Source: Pseudomonas sp. (lineage in GTDB: Bacteria > Pseudomonadota > Gammaproteobacteria > Pseudomonadales > Pseudomonadaceae). From it: DNA of 10,808 nt. The DNA is taken from positions 1 through 10,808 of the forward strand of contig JARDZH010000020.1 in NCBI GenBank assembly GCA_029240955.1. Direction: 5' to 3'. Below, piece by piece: positions 5,954 to 10,808 of this stretch. The position numbers and the translations under genes are program-made. Position 1 is the first letter of the stretch. Every line of letters begins with the position of its first letter. The notes under the pieces were generated by a model. The model had not been told where the DNA came from. It searched no databases and saw nothing but the letters and a program-made list of their open reading frames with translations.

Positions 5954-5961
5954 CTTAGAAA

Positions 5962-6201
5962 TTAAGCAGCAATCGATGACACTGTTGGAACCGGGAACAA
6001 TTCAGGAAGATCAGGACGTAGCTCGTAGGCTTGAATCTGTCCCTTCGAAATACGCACAACGTCATGTACGCGTCCGACTGGAATCCCTCGCCTTTTCCAT
6101 TGAGAAACGGCCATAGGACTGACACCCAATTCAGACGCGAGCGCCTTACCGCCTCCCGCTATGTCAATCGCTCGTTGCAATGCAGAAATCTTAGTAGACA
6201 T
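5962..6201 (-). CDS. Cro/YdaS-type DNA-binding regulator
   Basis: A 79-residue protein starting at ATG 6201 (MSTKISALQRAIDIAGG). Residues 17-45 (GGKALASELGVSPMAVSQWKRRGIP) form a helix-turn-helix of the Cro/YdaS kind: the GGKALA opening, the VSPMAVSQWKRRG recognition helix, then IPVGRV. The tail includes LRPDLPELFP, typical of YdaS/Cro-like proteins, whose IxxYxLRPDLPxLF pattern matches IQAYELRPDLPELF at 56-69. It is transcribed away from the CI-like repressor through a shared operator region, the position of cro, so it probably binds the same operators and turns off repressor synthesis when the phage goes lytic. The upstream ribosome site is weak (CGGA directly before the ATG). Confidence 0.85.
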   Translation of the reverse strand: MSTKISALQRAIDIAGGGKALASELGVSPMAVSQWKRRGIPVGRVHDVVRISKGQIQAYELRPDLPELFPVPTVSSIAA

Positions 6202-6226
6202 TCCGTATACCCGAATCAAACACAAA

Positions 6227-6241
6227 TACACATTACGTTTA
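6227..6241. promoter_or_regulatory. Operator 1 (TACAC-ATTAC-GTTTA)
   Basis: One mismatch to the consensus TAAAC-N5-GTTTA found four times around the repressor gene. It covers the candidate -10 box of the leftward cro promoter, so occupancy would block cro and the minus-strand operon. Confidence 0.65.
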
Positions 6242-6258
6242 TTTAAACGTCTTGTCTA
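6230..6258 (-). promoter_or_regulatory. Candidate leftward cro/early promoter
   Basis: On the minus strand TAGACA (6258-6253, five of six matches to TTGACA) is followed after 17 bp by TAATGT (6235-6230; weak but with the key T, A and final T). Transcription would start near 6223, leaving about 22 bases before cro. An alternative is TTTACC (6268-6263) with TTAAAT (6246-6241), 16 bp apart. Both fall under operators 1-3. Confidence 0.45.
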
Positions 6259-6270
6259 CCCCGGTAAACT
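6242..6270 (+). promoter_or_regulatory. Candidate repressor-maintenance promoter (leaderless message)
   Basis: TTTAAA (6242-6247) and TAAACT (6265-6270) are 17 bp apart, each with four of six consensus matches. The start of transcription would fall at about 6277, two bases before the repressor ATG at 6279. This agrees with the absence of any ribosome-binding site there. Confidence 0.4.
6244..6258. promoter_or_regulatory. Operator 2 (TAAAC-GTCTT-GTCTA)
   Basis: The left half-site is perfect and the right one has one mismatch. It lies 17 bp centre to centre from operator 1 and covers the candidate -35 of the cro promoter and the spacer of the repressor promoter. The region between operators 1 and 2 forms ACGTTTA-TT-TAAACGT (6235-6250), a by-product of the abutting half-sites. 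Confidence 0.65.
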
Positions 6271-6279
6271 TTCAGTTTA
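6265..6279. promoter_or_regulatory. Operator 3 (TAAAC-TTTCA-GTTTA)
   Basis: A perfect match to the consensus. Its last base is the A of the repressor start codon. It sits over the -10 of the candidate repressor promoter, the usual site for negative self-control at high repressor levels. Its centre is 21 bp from that of operator 2. Confidence 0.75.
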
Positions 6280-7052
6280 TGAATAACTCAGGAAAGCGCC
6301 TGCGATCTCATCTTGACGCAGCGGGCATACCGTACAAAGACTTTGCCGCATCGATTGGTGTGGAGCCTCAACACGTCAATCATTGGTTCAATCGCGGAAT
6401 TCCTAAAGCAAGAATTTTCACGGTCGCCGACGTGTTAGGCGTTAACCCACGATGGCTAGCAGCTGAGGGAGAGGACGCTGACGACGCAAAGCATCCGATC
6501 AATCAGCGTTCAGCTAATTCCAAGCCTTTTCACGATGAAGATCTTTCACCGGTTTACTTGGAGCCAATAGCTCCTTGGGATGACGACACCCCCCTCGACG
6601 ACGATGAGGTCGAACTGAAGTTGTATAAGGAAGTAGAGCTATCCTCGGGGCATGGACGTACCGCCGTTCAAGAAATTGACGGCCCAAAACTGAGATTTTC
6701 AAGACATACAATGCGCATGTGCGGCGTGGATCCGTCCCAAGCTGTTTTTGCAACCAACGCGGGCAACAGTAATCATCCGCTCATACTTCATGGCGCGACC
6801 GTAGGTGTAGACAAAGGCATGACCCGCATCATTGATGGGGAGATTTATGCGATTGATCACGACGGCTTACTGAGAGTGAAATTCCTAGAGCGATTACCCG
6901 GAGGCGGGCTTCGCATGCGTAGCTATAACCAGGTAGATTTCAAAGACGAAGATTTCGACTTTGATCAGGTCATGCAGCAGAGAATAGTCATTCTTGGTAG
7001 GGTGTTCTGGTGGTCGACAATACGGCCGCTTCGCGCCAACCCACTCCTATAA
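6279..7052 (+). CDS. CI/LexA-type phage repressor (HTH + S24 peptidase domain)
   Basis: I use ATG 6279 (MNNSGKRLRSHLDAAGIPYKD, 257 residues). An in-frame TTG at 6252 would start inside the operators. Residues 5-60 are the helix-turn-helix (KDFAASIGVEPQHVNHWFNRGIP), followed by an acidic linker (63-112). Residues 115-250 are the LexA/CI self-cleavage domain: catalytic Ser164 in GNSNHPLI and the likely base Lys201 in LLRVKFL. The expected scissile Ala-Gly upstream is Ser123-Gly124 (ELSSGHG), a conservative but unusual pair. During SOS, RecA filaments would stimulate cleavage and induce the prophage. The repressor binds the TAAAC-N5-GTTTA operators on both sides of its gene, by inference. No ribosome site precedes the ATG; the message is probably leaderless. 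The same architecture is found in PrtR, the pyocin repressor of P. aeruginosa. Confidence 0.88.
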   Translation: MNNSGKRLRSHLDAAGIPYKDFAASIGVEPQHVNHWFNRGIPKARIFTVADVLGVNPRWLAAEGEDADDAKHPINQRSANSKPFHDEDLSPVYLEPIAPWDDDTPLDDDEVELKLYKEVELSSGHGRTAVQEIDGPKLRFSRHTMRMCGVDPSQAVFATNAGNSNHPLILHGATVGVDKGMTRIIDGEIYAIDHDGLLRVKFLERLPGGGLRMRSYNQVDFKDEDFDFDQVMQQRIVILGRVFWWSTIRPLRANPLL

Positions 7053-7070
7053 ACAAAATAAACATTTAAA

Positions 7071-7099
7071 TTGACGAAAAAATAAACATTGCGTTTAAT
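7071..7099 (+). promoter_or_regulatory. Rightward early promoter
   Basis: TTGACG (7071-7076), a 17-bp spacer and TTTAAT (7094-7099) make a strong sigma-70 promoter, with the start of transcription near 7106. The operator at 7083-7097 lies over the spacer and four bases of the -10, so repressor binding would shut it. It drives the whole operon to the integrase. Confidence 0.75.
7083..7097. promoter_or_regulatory. Operator 4 (TAAAC-ATTGC-GTTTA)
   Basis: A perfect match to the consensus, placed within the early promoter on the far side of the repressor gene. It plays the part of the left operator of lambda. Extra TAAACA half-sites at 7050 and 7059 precede it. Confidence 0.75.
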
Positions 7100-7134
7100 T
7101 GCTTCACTCCCGTCCACAGAGTGAGGCAATACCT

Positions 7135-7314
7135 ATGCGCACCACCGCATCTCTGCACATCCATCCGGCATGTGTTAGCAACCGCAAATTGATCGAACAG
7201 CTGCAGCTCGCCACGGGCTGCCTGGTCGTCATTCATAACAGCAAGCCGAAGCTTGTTGCCAAGCCCTACCCCCACTCGCCTATCGATCCGAACGGTGGAG
7301 GGCGCGCGGCATGA
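7135..7314 (+). CDS. Small conserved-looking phage protein, unknown function
   Basis: The first gene of the rightward early operon. ATG 7135 (MRTTASLHIHPACVSNRKLIEQ) has TGAGG eight bases upstream and gives 59 residues; an upstream ATG at 7099 falls before the likely transcription start. The protein has a short helix (NRKLIEQLQLATG), a hydrophobic strand (CLVVIHNSKPKLVAKPY) and a Pro/Gly-rich tail. I know of no characterised domain. Third-position G/C bias and the 4-base overlap (ATGA) with the next start support it as real. First-position early genes of this size in phages are often host-takeover factors, but nothing in the sequence shows that here. Confidence 0.65.
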   Translation: MRTTASLHIHPACVSNRKLIEQLQLATGCLVVIHNSKPKLVAKPYPHSPIDPNGGGRAA

Positions 7315-7901
7315 TCAAGTACAAGATCGACAACCGCACCCTGCAGTTGCTCAACGCCCAAGTCAACCTGAGCGAGACCTTCAACCACGTCCTGCGCACA
7401 GTGCCGAAGCGTGAATGCCTGGCATTCCGTCTCAAGGCCGAACGCGGCCCCGTGGAAAGCACTTTTGTCATCGAGCTGGCCAGTGAACGCCACACGCTGA
7501 TCCTGCCGAACGACAAGAAGATGCACCTCAAGCTGGCCGACTTCATCGAGGAGATCGCCAACGGCCCGCTTGATCCGAGCAGCACCAGCGACCGGGTGCA
7601 TCGCGCGCATTCCGATCGCCAATACGGACGCTTCGACGTCCAGGACAAGCAGCGGGTATTCGAGCTGATTCGCACCGGCGGCGTGCTTAGCCTCGACATG
7701 GGCTTCGATCTGCCGCTGCACGTCGCTGTTCATCGCCCGCACACCCTCTCCTGCATCACCGCCATCCTCAGCATCGGCAGGAAGAGCCCGCGCACCCGGT
7801 GTTTTACCGCGTGCGGTACCGATGTAGAAATCTACGGCAAGGTCAGCGAATCCATCAGCCAAATTGCGGCAGCGGCCACTCCTGCCGCACACGCAGCTTA
7901 A
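7311..7901 (+). CDS. Hypothetical phage early protein
   Basis: A 196-residue protein whose ATG overlaps the preceding stop (ATGA). Residues 1-85 look well folded (MIKYKIDNRTLQLLNAQVNL, FRLKAERGPVESTFVIELAS, HLKLADFIEEIANGP). The second half is rich in His and Arg (RVHRAHSDRQYGRFDVQDKQ, PLHVAVHRPHTLSCITAIL) and has several Cys. I recognise no catalytic motif. Codon third positions are strongly G/C throughout, which argues for this frame over the long minus-strand frame covering the same bases. It lies directly before the KilAC gene, with nine bases between them. Confidence 0.65.
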   Translation: MIKYKIDNRTLQLLNAQVNLSETFNHVLRTVPKRECLAFRLKAERGPVESTFVIELASERHTLILPNDKKMHLKLADFIEEIANGPLDPSSTSDRVHRAHSDRQYGRFDVQDKQRVFELIRTGGVLSLDMGFDLPLHVAVHRPHTLSCITAILSIGRKSPRTRCFTACGTDVEIYGKVSESISQIAAAATPAAHAA

Positions 7902-7910
7902 GGAGGCGCC

Positions 7911-8192
7911 ATGGAACGCACCCTCGCCCAAACAGCTGCTCATCTCGGCCTGACCCGTCCCAAGCTCATCGCCCGTATGCGCGAAAAGGGTTTGCTCAAG
8001 GGAAACCTGCCGGCGAACCCGAAGCGCGACAAAGCGTACCTGCGGGTCAAGGACAGTCCCTGGTATGACGAGAAACACGGAATGCAGTACAGCCAGTCGA
8101 CTCGGGTGAAGCAGGCCGGTATCCGTTGGCTGGCCGAGCAGTTGGACATCGATCTTCCTGCCATCCCGGCAGACCGCCGTGACGTGGCCTAG
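7911..8192 (+). CDS. Phage antirepressor KilAC-domain protein
   Basis: A 93-residue protein with an excellent ribosome site (AAGGAGG, four bases before ATG 7911). It begins with a winged-helix-like segment (MERTLAQTAAHLGLTRPKLIARMREKGLL) and contains SPWYDEKHGMQYSQSTRVKQAGIRWLAEQL. This is the pattern of the KilA C-terminal/ANT domain of phage antirepressors, in which residues such as 'Y.v...a...Tkv...G..wl' recur. Full antirepressors carry an N-terminal BRO, KilA-N or Rha domain ahead of this; here the KilAC part stands alone, as in some phages. It may bind DNA and counter the repressor or modulate early genes. The family is recalled; the specific target is unknown. Confidence 0.75.
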   Translation: MERTLAQTAAHLGLTRPKLIARMREKGLLKGNLPANPKRDKAYLRVKDSPWYDEKHGMQYSQSTRVKQAGIRWLAEQLDIDLPAIPADRRDVA

Positions 8193-8358
8193 GGAGTACG
8201 CCCGCCAGATTGTTGCTATGCGCACACGCGAGGAGCGCAACGCCGCGCTCCTCGAAGTGCCCGAACATCTGCGCGAGCTGACTAAACGCCATTGCCTGAA
8301 TGCCTGGAACCACCCGGCCCGAAAACAACTCAAGGAGGCTCGACAAGGCCATGAGTAA
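8179..8358 (+). CDS. Small conserved phage protein, unknown function (GTG start)
   Basis: A 59-residue frame starts at GTG 8179 inside the end of the KilAC gene (14-base overlap) and stops at TAA 8356-8358, overlapping the next gene by 8 bases (ATGAGTAA). The peptide starts MTWPREYARQIVAMRTREER and continues ALLEVPEHLRELTKRHCLNAW, then NHPARKQLKEARQGHE. It is helical, Arg/Glu-rich and likely cytosolic. I recall closely similar small proteins in Pseudomonas phages, starting with the same TWPREYA segment, which supports the GTG over the internal ATG at 8218. Without it a 158-base hole would interrupt a tightly packed operon. Function is unknown. Confidence 0.7.
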   Translation: MTWPREYARQIVAMRTREERNAALLEVPEHLRELTKRHCLNAWNHPARKQLKEARQGHE

Positions 8359-8731
8359 CGCCACGCAGAATCCGCTTCGCCTTCATCCGGCGCCCGAATC
8401 GACCACCGTCGAAATGCTCTATCGCACTTTTGGGAATGTACTGATCCCACTGGAAAAAATACGGGAAGCCTATTTTCGCAACCTGAACTCACAGCTGTTC
8501 GTGACTGAGATCTACAACGGCCGGATTCAGCTTCCGATCACCACGATCGACGCCAGTCGCAAGGCACTCAAATACGTCCACATACGGCACATGGCCTCGT
8601 TGATCGACATCTGCGCCTACAAGGCTGATGAGGACATGCAGCGACAGCAGGACGACCAACGCGATGCTGCACCCACACCACTGACGGCAGTTACCACCAG
8701 CCAACGACAACCCCAGGAGCACACCAAATGA
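8351..8731 (+). CDS. Pyocin activator PrtN-family protein
   Basis: A 126-residue protein from ATG 8351, with AAGGAGG 12 bases upstream inside the preceding gene. Residues 15-90 match the PrtN family: EMLYRTFGNVLIPLEKIREAYF, then NGRIQLPITTIDASRKALKYVHIRHMASLID. The order 'alpha helix - IPLe.i...yF - G.I.LPi - S.ka.k.v.i..la..iD' is the family signature. In P. aeruginosa, PrtN activates pyocin genes after the CI-like repressor PrtR is destroyed in the SOS response. The tail (residues 95-126) is polar and Gln/Thr-rich. Here the gene is in an operon controlled by a PrtR-like repressor, so it would be made on induction and could activate genes inside the phage or pyocin/tailocin genes elsewhere in the host. 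Confidence 0.8.
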   Translation: MSNATQNPLRLHPAPESTTVEMLYRTFGNVLIPLEKIREAYFRNLNSQLFVTEIYNGRIQLPITTIDASRKALKYVHIRHMASLIDICAYKADEDMQRQQDDQRDAAPTPLTAVTTSQRQPQEHTK

Positions 8732-9180
8732 TGACTCCAGTACAAACAGTTGCACTCGTTATCTTGATCGGTATGGCGGCCCTCCTGGTATGGAGCGGTT
8801 ACATCATGGGCCGCAGAGATGGTCTTGAGACCGGCCTGCGCGAGGGTGAAGACATTCAACGCGCCGTAAGTGCTAAAACCATCCGCGAGCTTCGAGCCTC
8901 GCTGCAATTCATTAGCGCAGATCACACGCGCTTGGCACACACCTGCCAACGATTTGAAGCATGTCCACTCTTCGGCCCGGCCGAGCACCAGACACTGGTC
9001 GATATCGGCGAGCTGCTGCGGATCGCCGCTGAGACCTTCAGCGCCTTTCGTACCGGTAAGAAGCTTGAGCGCGACGCCAGATCTCTACGAGATCAAGCAC
9101 TTCAAATGGCAGAACGCCTAGTAACGGAAAAAGGCCCCGATGACGTGAAAGGCATTCAGCCAAAAGGAGTTAAAGCATGA
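8728..9180 (+). CDS. Single-pass membrane protein with coiled-coil-like domain, unknown function
   Basis: A 150-residue protein. ATG 8728 overlaps the prtN-like stop (ATGA) and AGGAG lies eight bases upstream; the second ATG at 8731 is also possible. One membrane segment spans about residues 7-27 (TVALVILIGMAALLVWSGYI), followed by MGRRDG, so the bulk would be cytoplasmic. The remainder is charged and helical (LREGEDIQRAVSAKTIRELRAS, GELLRIAAETFSAFRTGKKL, RSLRDQALQMAERLV) with two Cys (72 and 78). The 'short TM, then GxxxGxxxGE' pattern is common in small phage early proteins. I know of no activity. It overlaps the excisionase start by four bases. Confidence 0.65.
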   Translation: MMTPVQTVALVILIGMAALLVWSGYIMGRRDGLETGLREGEDIQRAVSAKTIRELRASLQFISADHTRLAHTCQRFEACPLFGPAEHQTLVDIGELLRIAAETFSAFRTGKKLERDARSLRDQALQMAERLVTEKGPDDVKGIQPKGVKA

Positions 9181-9392
9181 GCGCCGCAGAAAAAATTGAT
9201 TTCCACATCACGCCAGGCGCTTGGTTTCGCCAAGATCTACTGTATCCAGTTTTTGGATTAAGCACGGAAGCGGTTCGTAAGTACCGTTCCCGCGGGATCT
9301 GGCTAGAAGGGAAACACTATCGAACGGACCCTGCGAACGTGCTTGTTTATAACAAAGAGGCGATTGAAAAGTGGATGGCAGGCCAACCATGA
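9177..9392 (+). CDS. Excisionase (DUF1233/PF06806-like)
   Basis: A 71-residue protein from ATG 9177, with AAGGAG seven bases upstream. After an N-terminal WFRQDLLYPVFGLSTEAVRKYRSRG (winged-helix start) it has IWLEGKHYRTDPANVLVYNKEAIEKWMAG. The 'tg.....v...r..WleGkhy.......l.YN...Id.W' pattern is that of the putative excisionase family. Excisionases bend DNA at the attachment site and turn the integrase from integration to excision. The position immediately before the integrase, with an ATGA overlap, supports this. Because it shares the repressor-controlled operon, it should be made only on induction. Confidence 0.82.
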   Translation: MSAAEKIDFHITPGAWFRQDLLYPVFGLSTEAVRKYRSRGIWLEGKHYRTDPANVLVYNKEAIEKWMAGQP

Positions 9393-10606
9393 CTGACAAG
9401 ATGCCCACAGGCGTCGAGATGAATGGCAAGCAATTACGCATCTGGTTCATATTCAACGGCCAACGTTGCCGAGAGCCTCTCGAAGGAATTTCGAAAGTAA
9501 ACAAAGCCGCAATTGCTTACGCCGACAACAAAAGACGCACCATCCTGGCGGAAATTAAAGAAGGCCGCTTCGATTATGCGGCTCACTTCCCCAACTCACC
9601 AAGGGCGGCCATGTTTACGGGCACTGGTGGCCCCTCCCTAAAGCGTACAGTCAAAGAAGGTATCGATCGATGGCTGGAAGTTCAAAGGGCGCTTAAAGCA
9701 TCGAGCACCGTCGTTAACTATGTCAGCAAGGCCAAGCACGTCGAAAATAAATTTGGCAAACGCCGAATAGTCGACATCAGCAAGAGCGATGTAGAGCTAT
9801 TCCAAGCGCAACTGCTGAAGCAAGGGCTATCCCCCAAGACAGTAAATGACATCTTCACCGTCGTTCGTGGCGTTTGGGCTGACGCGTTTGGCGACGGCAT
9901 TTTGAAAGCCAACCCATTGGATCGTATCAGCAACGTCGGTTCGGACGTAGACCTCGAGCACGCCGATCCCTTCAGTCGCACCGAGATCGAGTTGATCGGC
10001 AAAGCGGACCCGGACAGACGACCTGACGCTAGGATGATCGAGTTCAACTGCTGGGCCGGACTATCGCTATCCGAACTCATTGCACTCGCGGTCGAGGACA
10101 TCGATCTCGATGCCGGCCTAGTGCAGGTTCGTCGTGCGCTGGTCGTGGGCGAGTTCAAAGTCCCCAAAGAGCGCTCCCGGGTAAGGGTGATTGAGATGAT
10201 AGATCCTGCGATGGCCCTGATGCGAGAGATCGTAGCTGCTGCCAAGGAGGTCCCCGCTGAAGAGATCACCGTTATCCAGCGTGACAACATCTCATCGAAG
10301 AAGATGAAAGTCAGGTTTCTTTTCCGCAGTTCCACAAGCGGGCTGCTATGGAGCGGAAAGACCTTGAGCAACTGGTTCACGGCTCACCTGAAAAAGGCAG
10401 AGGTCCGACACCGAGGCGCTAACCAATGCCGTCATACCTTCGCTAGCCAGATGCTGTCGAGCTATGTACCGGTGGAATGGGTAGCGAGGCAGCTTGGACA
10501 CGCTGATACAACGATGGTGAAAAAACATTATGGGAGGTGGATACCCAAAGACACCAAGAGCATGGCCAGTGTCGTGTCAAAAATGCTGGGGTTTAGAACG
10601 GACTAG
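9389..10606 (+). CDS. Tyrosine recombinase (prophage integrase)
   Basis: ATG 9389 (MTDKMPTGVEMNGKQLRIWF, 405 residues) overlaps the excisionase stop as ATGA and is preferred over the GTG at 9371. Residues 5-75 form an arm-binding domain (GVEMNGKQLRIWFIFNGQRCREPL, DUF3596-like); 85-175 are the SAM-like core-binding domain (TVKEGIDRWLEV, LSPKTVNDIFTVVRGVWADA); 190-400 are the catalytic domain. In the C-terminal boxes, Arg348-His349 (NQCRHTFASQML), His371 (RQLGHADTTM) and the nucleophile Tyr381 (KKHYGRW) are present. The first box reads AGLSLSEL, where most recombinases have G-L-R-x-S-E-L, so the usual first catalytic Arg is Ser226. The HxxR His is Asn345. The protein would recombine phage and host att sites at the adjacent tRNA-Ser gene. 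No reading-frame damage is seen. Confidence 0.9.
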   Translation: MTDKMPTGVEMNGKQLRIWFIFNGQRCREPLEGISKVNKAAIAYADNKRRTILAEIKEGRFDYAAHFPNSPRAAMFTGTGGPSLKRTVKEGIDRWLEVQRALKASSTVVNYVSKAKHVENKFGKRRIVDISKSDVELFQAQLLKQGLSPKTVNDIFTVVRGVWADAFGDGILKANPLDRISNVGSDVDLEHADPFSRTEIELIGKADPDRRPDARMIEFNCWAGLSLSELIALAVEDIDLDAGLVQVRRALVVGEFKVPKERSRVRVIEMIDPAMALMREIVAAAKEVPAEEITVIQRDNISSKKMKVRFLFRSSTSGLLWSGKTLSNWFTAHLKKAEVRHRGANQCRHTFASQMLSSYVPVEWVARQLGHADTTMVKKHYGRWIPKDTKSMASVVSKMLGFRTD

Positions 10607-10628
10607 GGCGGCATCACGGGCAACGTTT

Positions 10629-10647
10629 ATGCCCTAGAAATGCCCTA
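10629..10647 (+). repeat. Direct repeat ATGCCCTA x2 downstream of integrase
   Basis: ATGCCCTA occurs at 10629-10636 and 10640-10647, 11 bp apart (one helical turn), with TAGGGC in the opposite sense at the end of the integrase gene (10604-10609). Located between integrase and attachment site, these are reasonable candidates for integrase or excisionase arm-binding sites. Confidence 0.45.
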
Positions 10648-10669
10648 AACTGATCGACAGAAACGAAAA

Positions 10670-10700
10670 AGCCCCTGTAATCATCAATAATTACAGGGGC
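10670..10700 (-). terminator. Terminator of tRNA-Ser (also able to end the integrase transcript)
   Basis: GCCCCTGTAAT (10670-10680) and ATTACAGGGGC (10690-10700) form an 11-bp perfect stem. On the minus strand it is followed by TTTTT (10669-10665), a strong terminator for the tRNA transcript. On the plus strand TTAATCTTAT follows, so it may also stop the integrase operon. Confidence 0.88.
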
Positions 10701-10717
10701 TTAATCTTATTCAATAA

Positions 10718-10807
10718 TGGCGGAGAGATAGGGATTCGAACCCTAGGTACCGGTGAAGGTACAACGGATTTCGAATCCGTCCCATTCGGCCACTCTGGCA
10801 TCTCTCC
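10718..10807 (-). tRNA. tRNA-Ser (anticodon CGA)
   Basis: Read on the minus strand this is a complete 90-nt class II tRNA: acceptor stem GGAGAGA/TCTCTCC, a discriminator G and an encoded CCA (10720-10718), anticodon stem ACGGA/TCCGT with loop TTCGAAA (anticodon CGA, reading UCG codons), a long variable arm, and T-loop GGTTCGAATCC. The 3' end faces the integrase, the usual arrangement when a prophage inserts at a tRNA gene and rebuilds its 3' part from attP. The gene appears intact. Confidence 0.95.
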
Positions 10808-10808
10808 A

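Larger units (their letters stand above)
5695..5955 (+). ncRNA. Candidate structured antisense RNA in the cro-cII gap
   Basis: This gap contains a series of perfect hairpins: CCGGCACTGTGCCGG (5740-5754), GAACAA-TCCG-TTGTTC (5758-5773), CCAAGGCT-TCCG-AGCCTTGG (5822-5841) and an 11-bp stem CCCGACAGCAT with a GTGGTG loop (5894-5921). They end in an intrinsic terminator that works only on the plus strand (5930-5953). The T-tract direction shows that some plus-strand transcript ends here, yet no plus-strand gene lies upstream apart from a 68-codon frame (5705-5911) without a ribosome-binding site. That frame reads AGANNPLFTPGATAASS and may be incidental or a short peptide. The RNA would be complementary to the cro-cII leader, an arrangement reminiscent of OOP, Sar or P4-type immunity RNAs. 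The start is a guess. Confidence 0.5.

Noticed and set aside
6252..6281. TTG start for the repressor at 6252
   Set aside because: No ribosome site, and the extra nine residues would be encoded within operators 2 and 3. The ATG at 6279 fits the repressor family start and a leaderless promoter.
7266..8492. Long minus-strand open frame (408 codons) opposite the rightward early operon
   Set aside because: It is the complement of G/C-ending codons in real plus-strand genes with good ribosome sites and overlapping starts. Its peptide shows no domain.

Overview
The window looks like the chromosome of a Pseudomonas (fluorescens/putida-type codon use and gene content) carrying a decayed lambda-like prophage beside a tRNA-Ser(CGA) gene. 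Family calls come from reading the translated sequence and recalling related proteins; no database search was possible.

Layout. Positions 1-185 hold the 3' end of a host-type VOC (glyoxalase-like) gene. Positions 186 to about 520 are non-coding and rich in a GGCCGAA-type motif that I recall from Pseudomonas intergenic DNA. Prophage sequence begins abruptly near 500-536 with the first codons of what should be the large terminase gene. Reading leftward on the minus strand from the immunity region at 6200, the order is: a Cro/YdaS-like regulator, a structured gap, a CII-like regulator (Phage_CP76), a TraR/DksA zinc-finger protein, a toprim-VapE primase/helicase, a Q-like antiterminator, a long leader with terminators, a holin, a candidate cos region, and a small terminase gene broken by an in-frame amber codon. 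No portal, head or tail gene is present.

Reading rightward from the immunity region, a LexA/CI-type repressor (S24) is followed by a tight plus-strand operon: two conserved small unknowns, a KilAC-domain protein, a 59-aa protein, a PrtN-family activator, a one-TM protein, an excisionase and a tyrosine integrase. The operon ends at a terminator and the minus-strand tRNA-Ser gene, the likely integration site. Neighbouring genes overlap by a few bases through most of both operons.

Control logic. A 15-bp operator, TAAAC-N5-GTTTA, appears three times in the cro-repressor divide and once over the -10 of the rightward early promoter, so one repressor can silence both operons. The repressor message looks leaderless. 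The cro-cII gap carries a series of perfect hairpins ending in a plus-strand terminator, consistent with an antisense RNA over the cII leader. Downstream of Q, a terminator just before the holin fits classic late-gene antitermination.

The early and lysogeny circuits look intact and the integration module largely so (its integrase has non-canonical catalytic residues), but packaging and structural genes are broken or lost. The element is probably a defective prophage that can still regulate, and perhaps excise or replicate, but cannot build particles.
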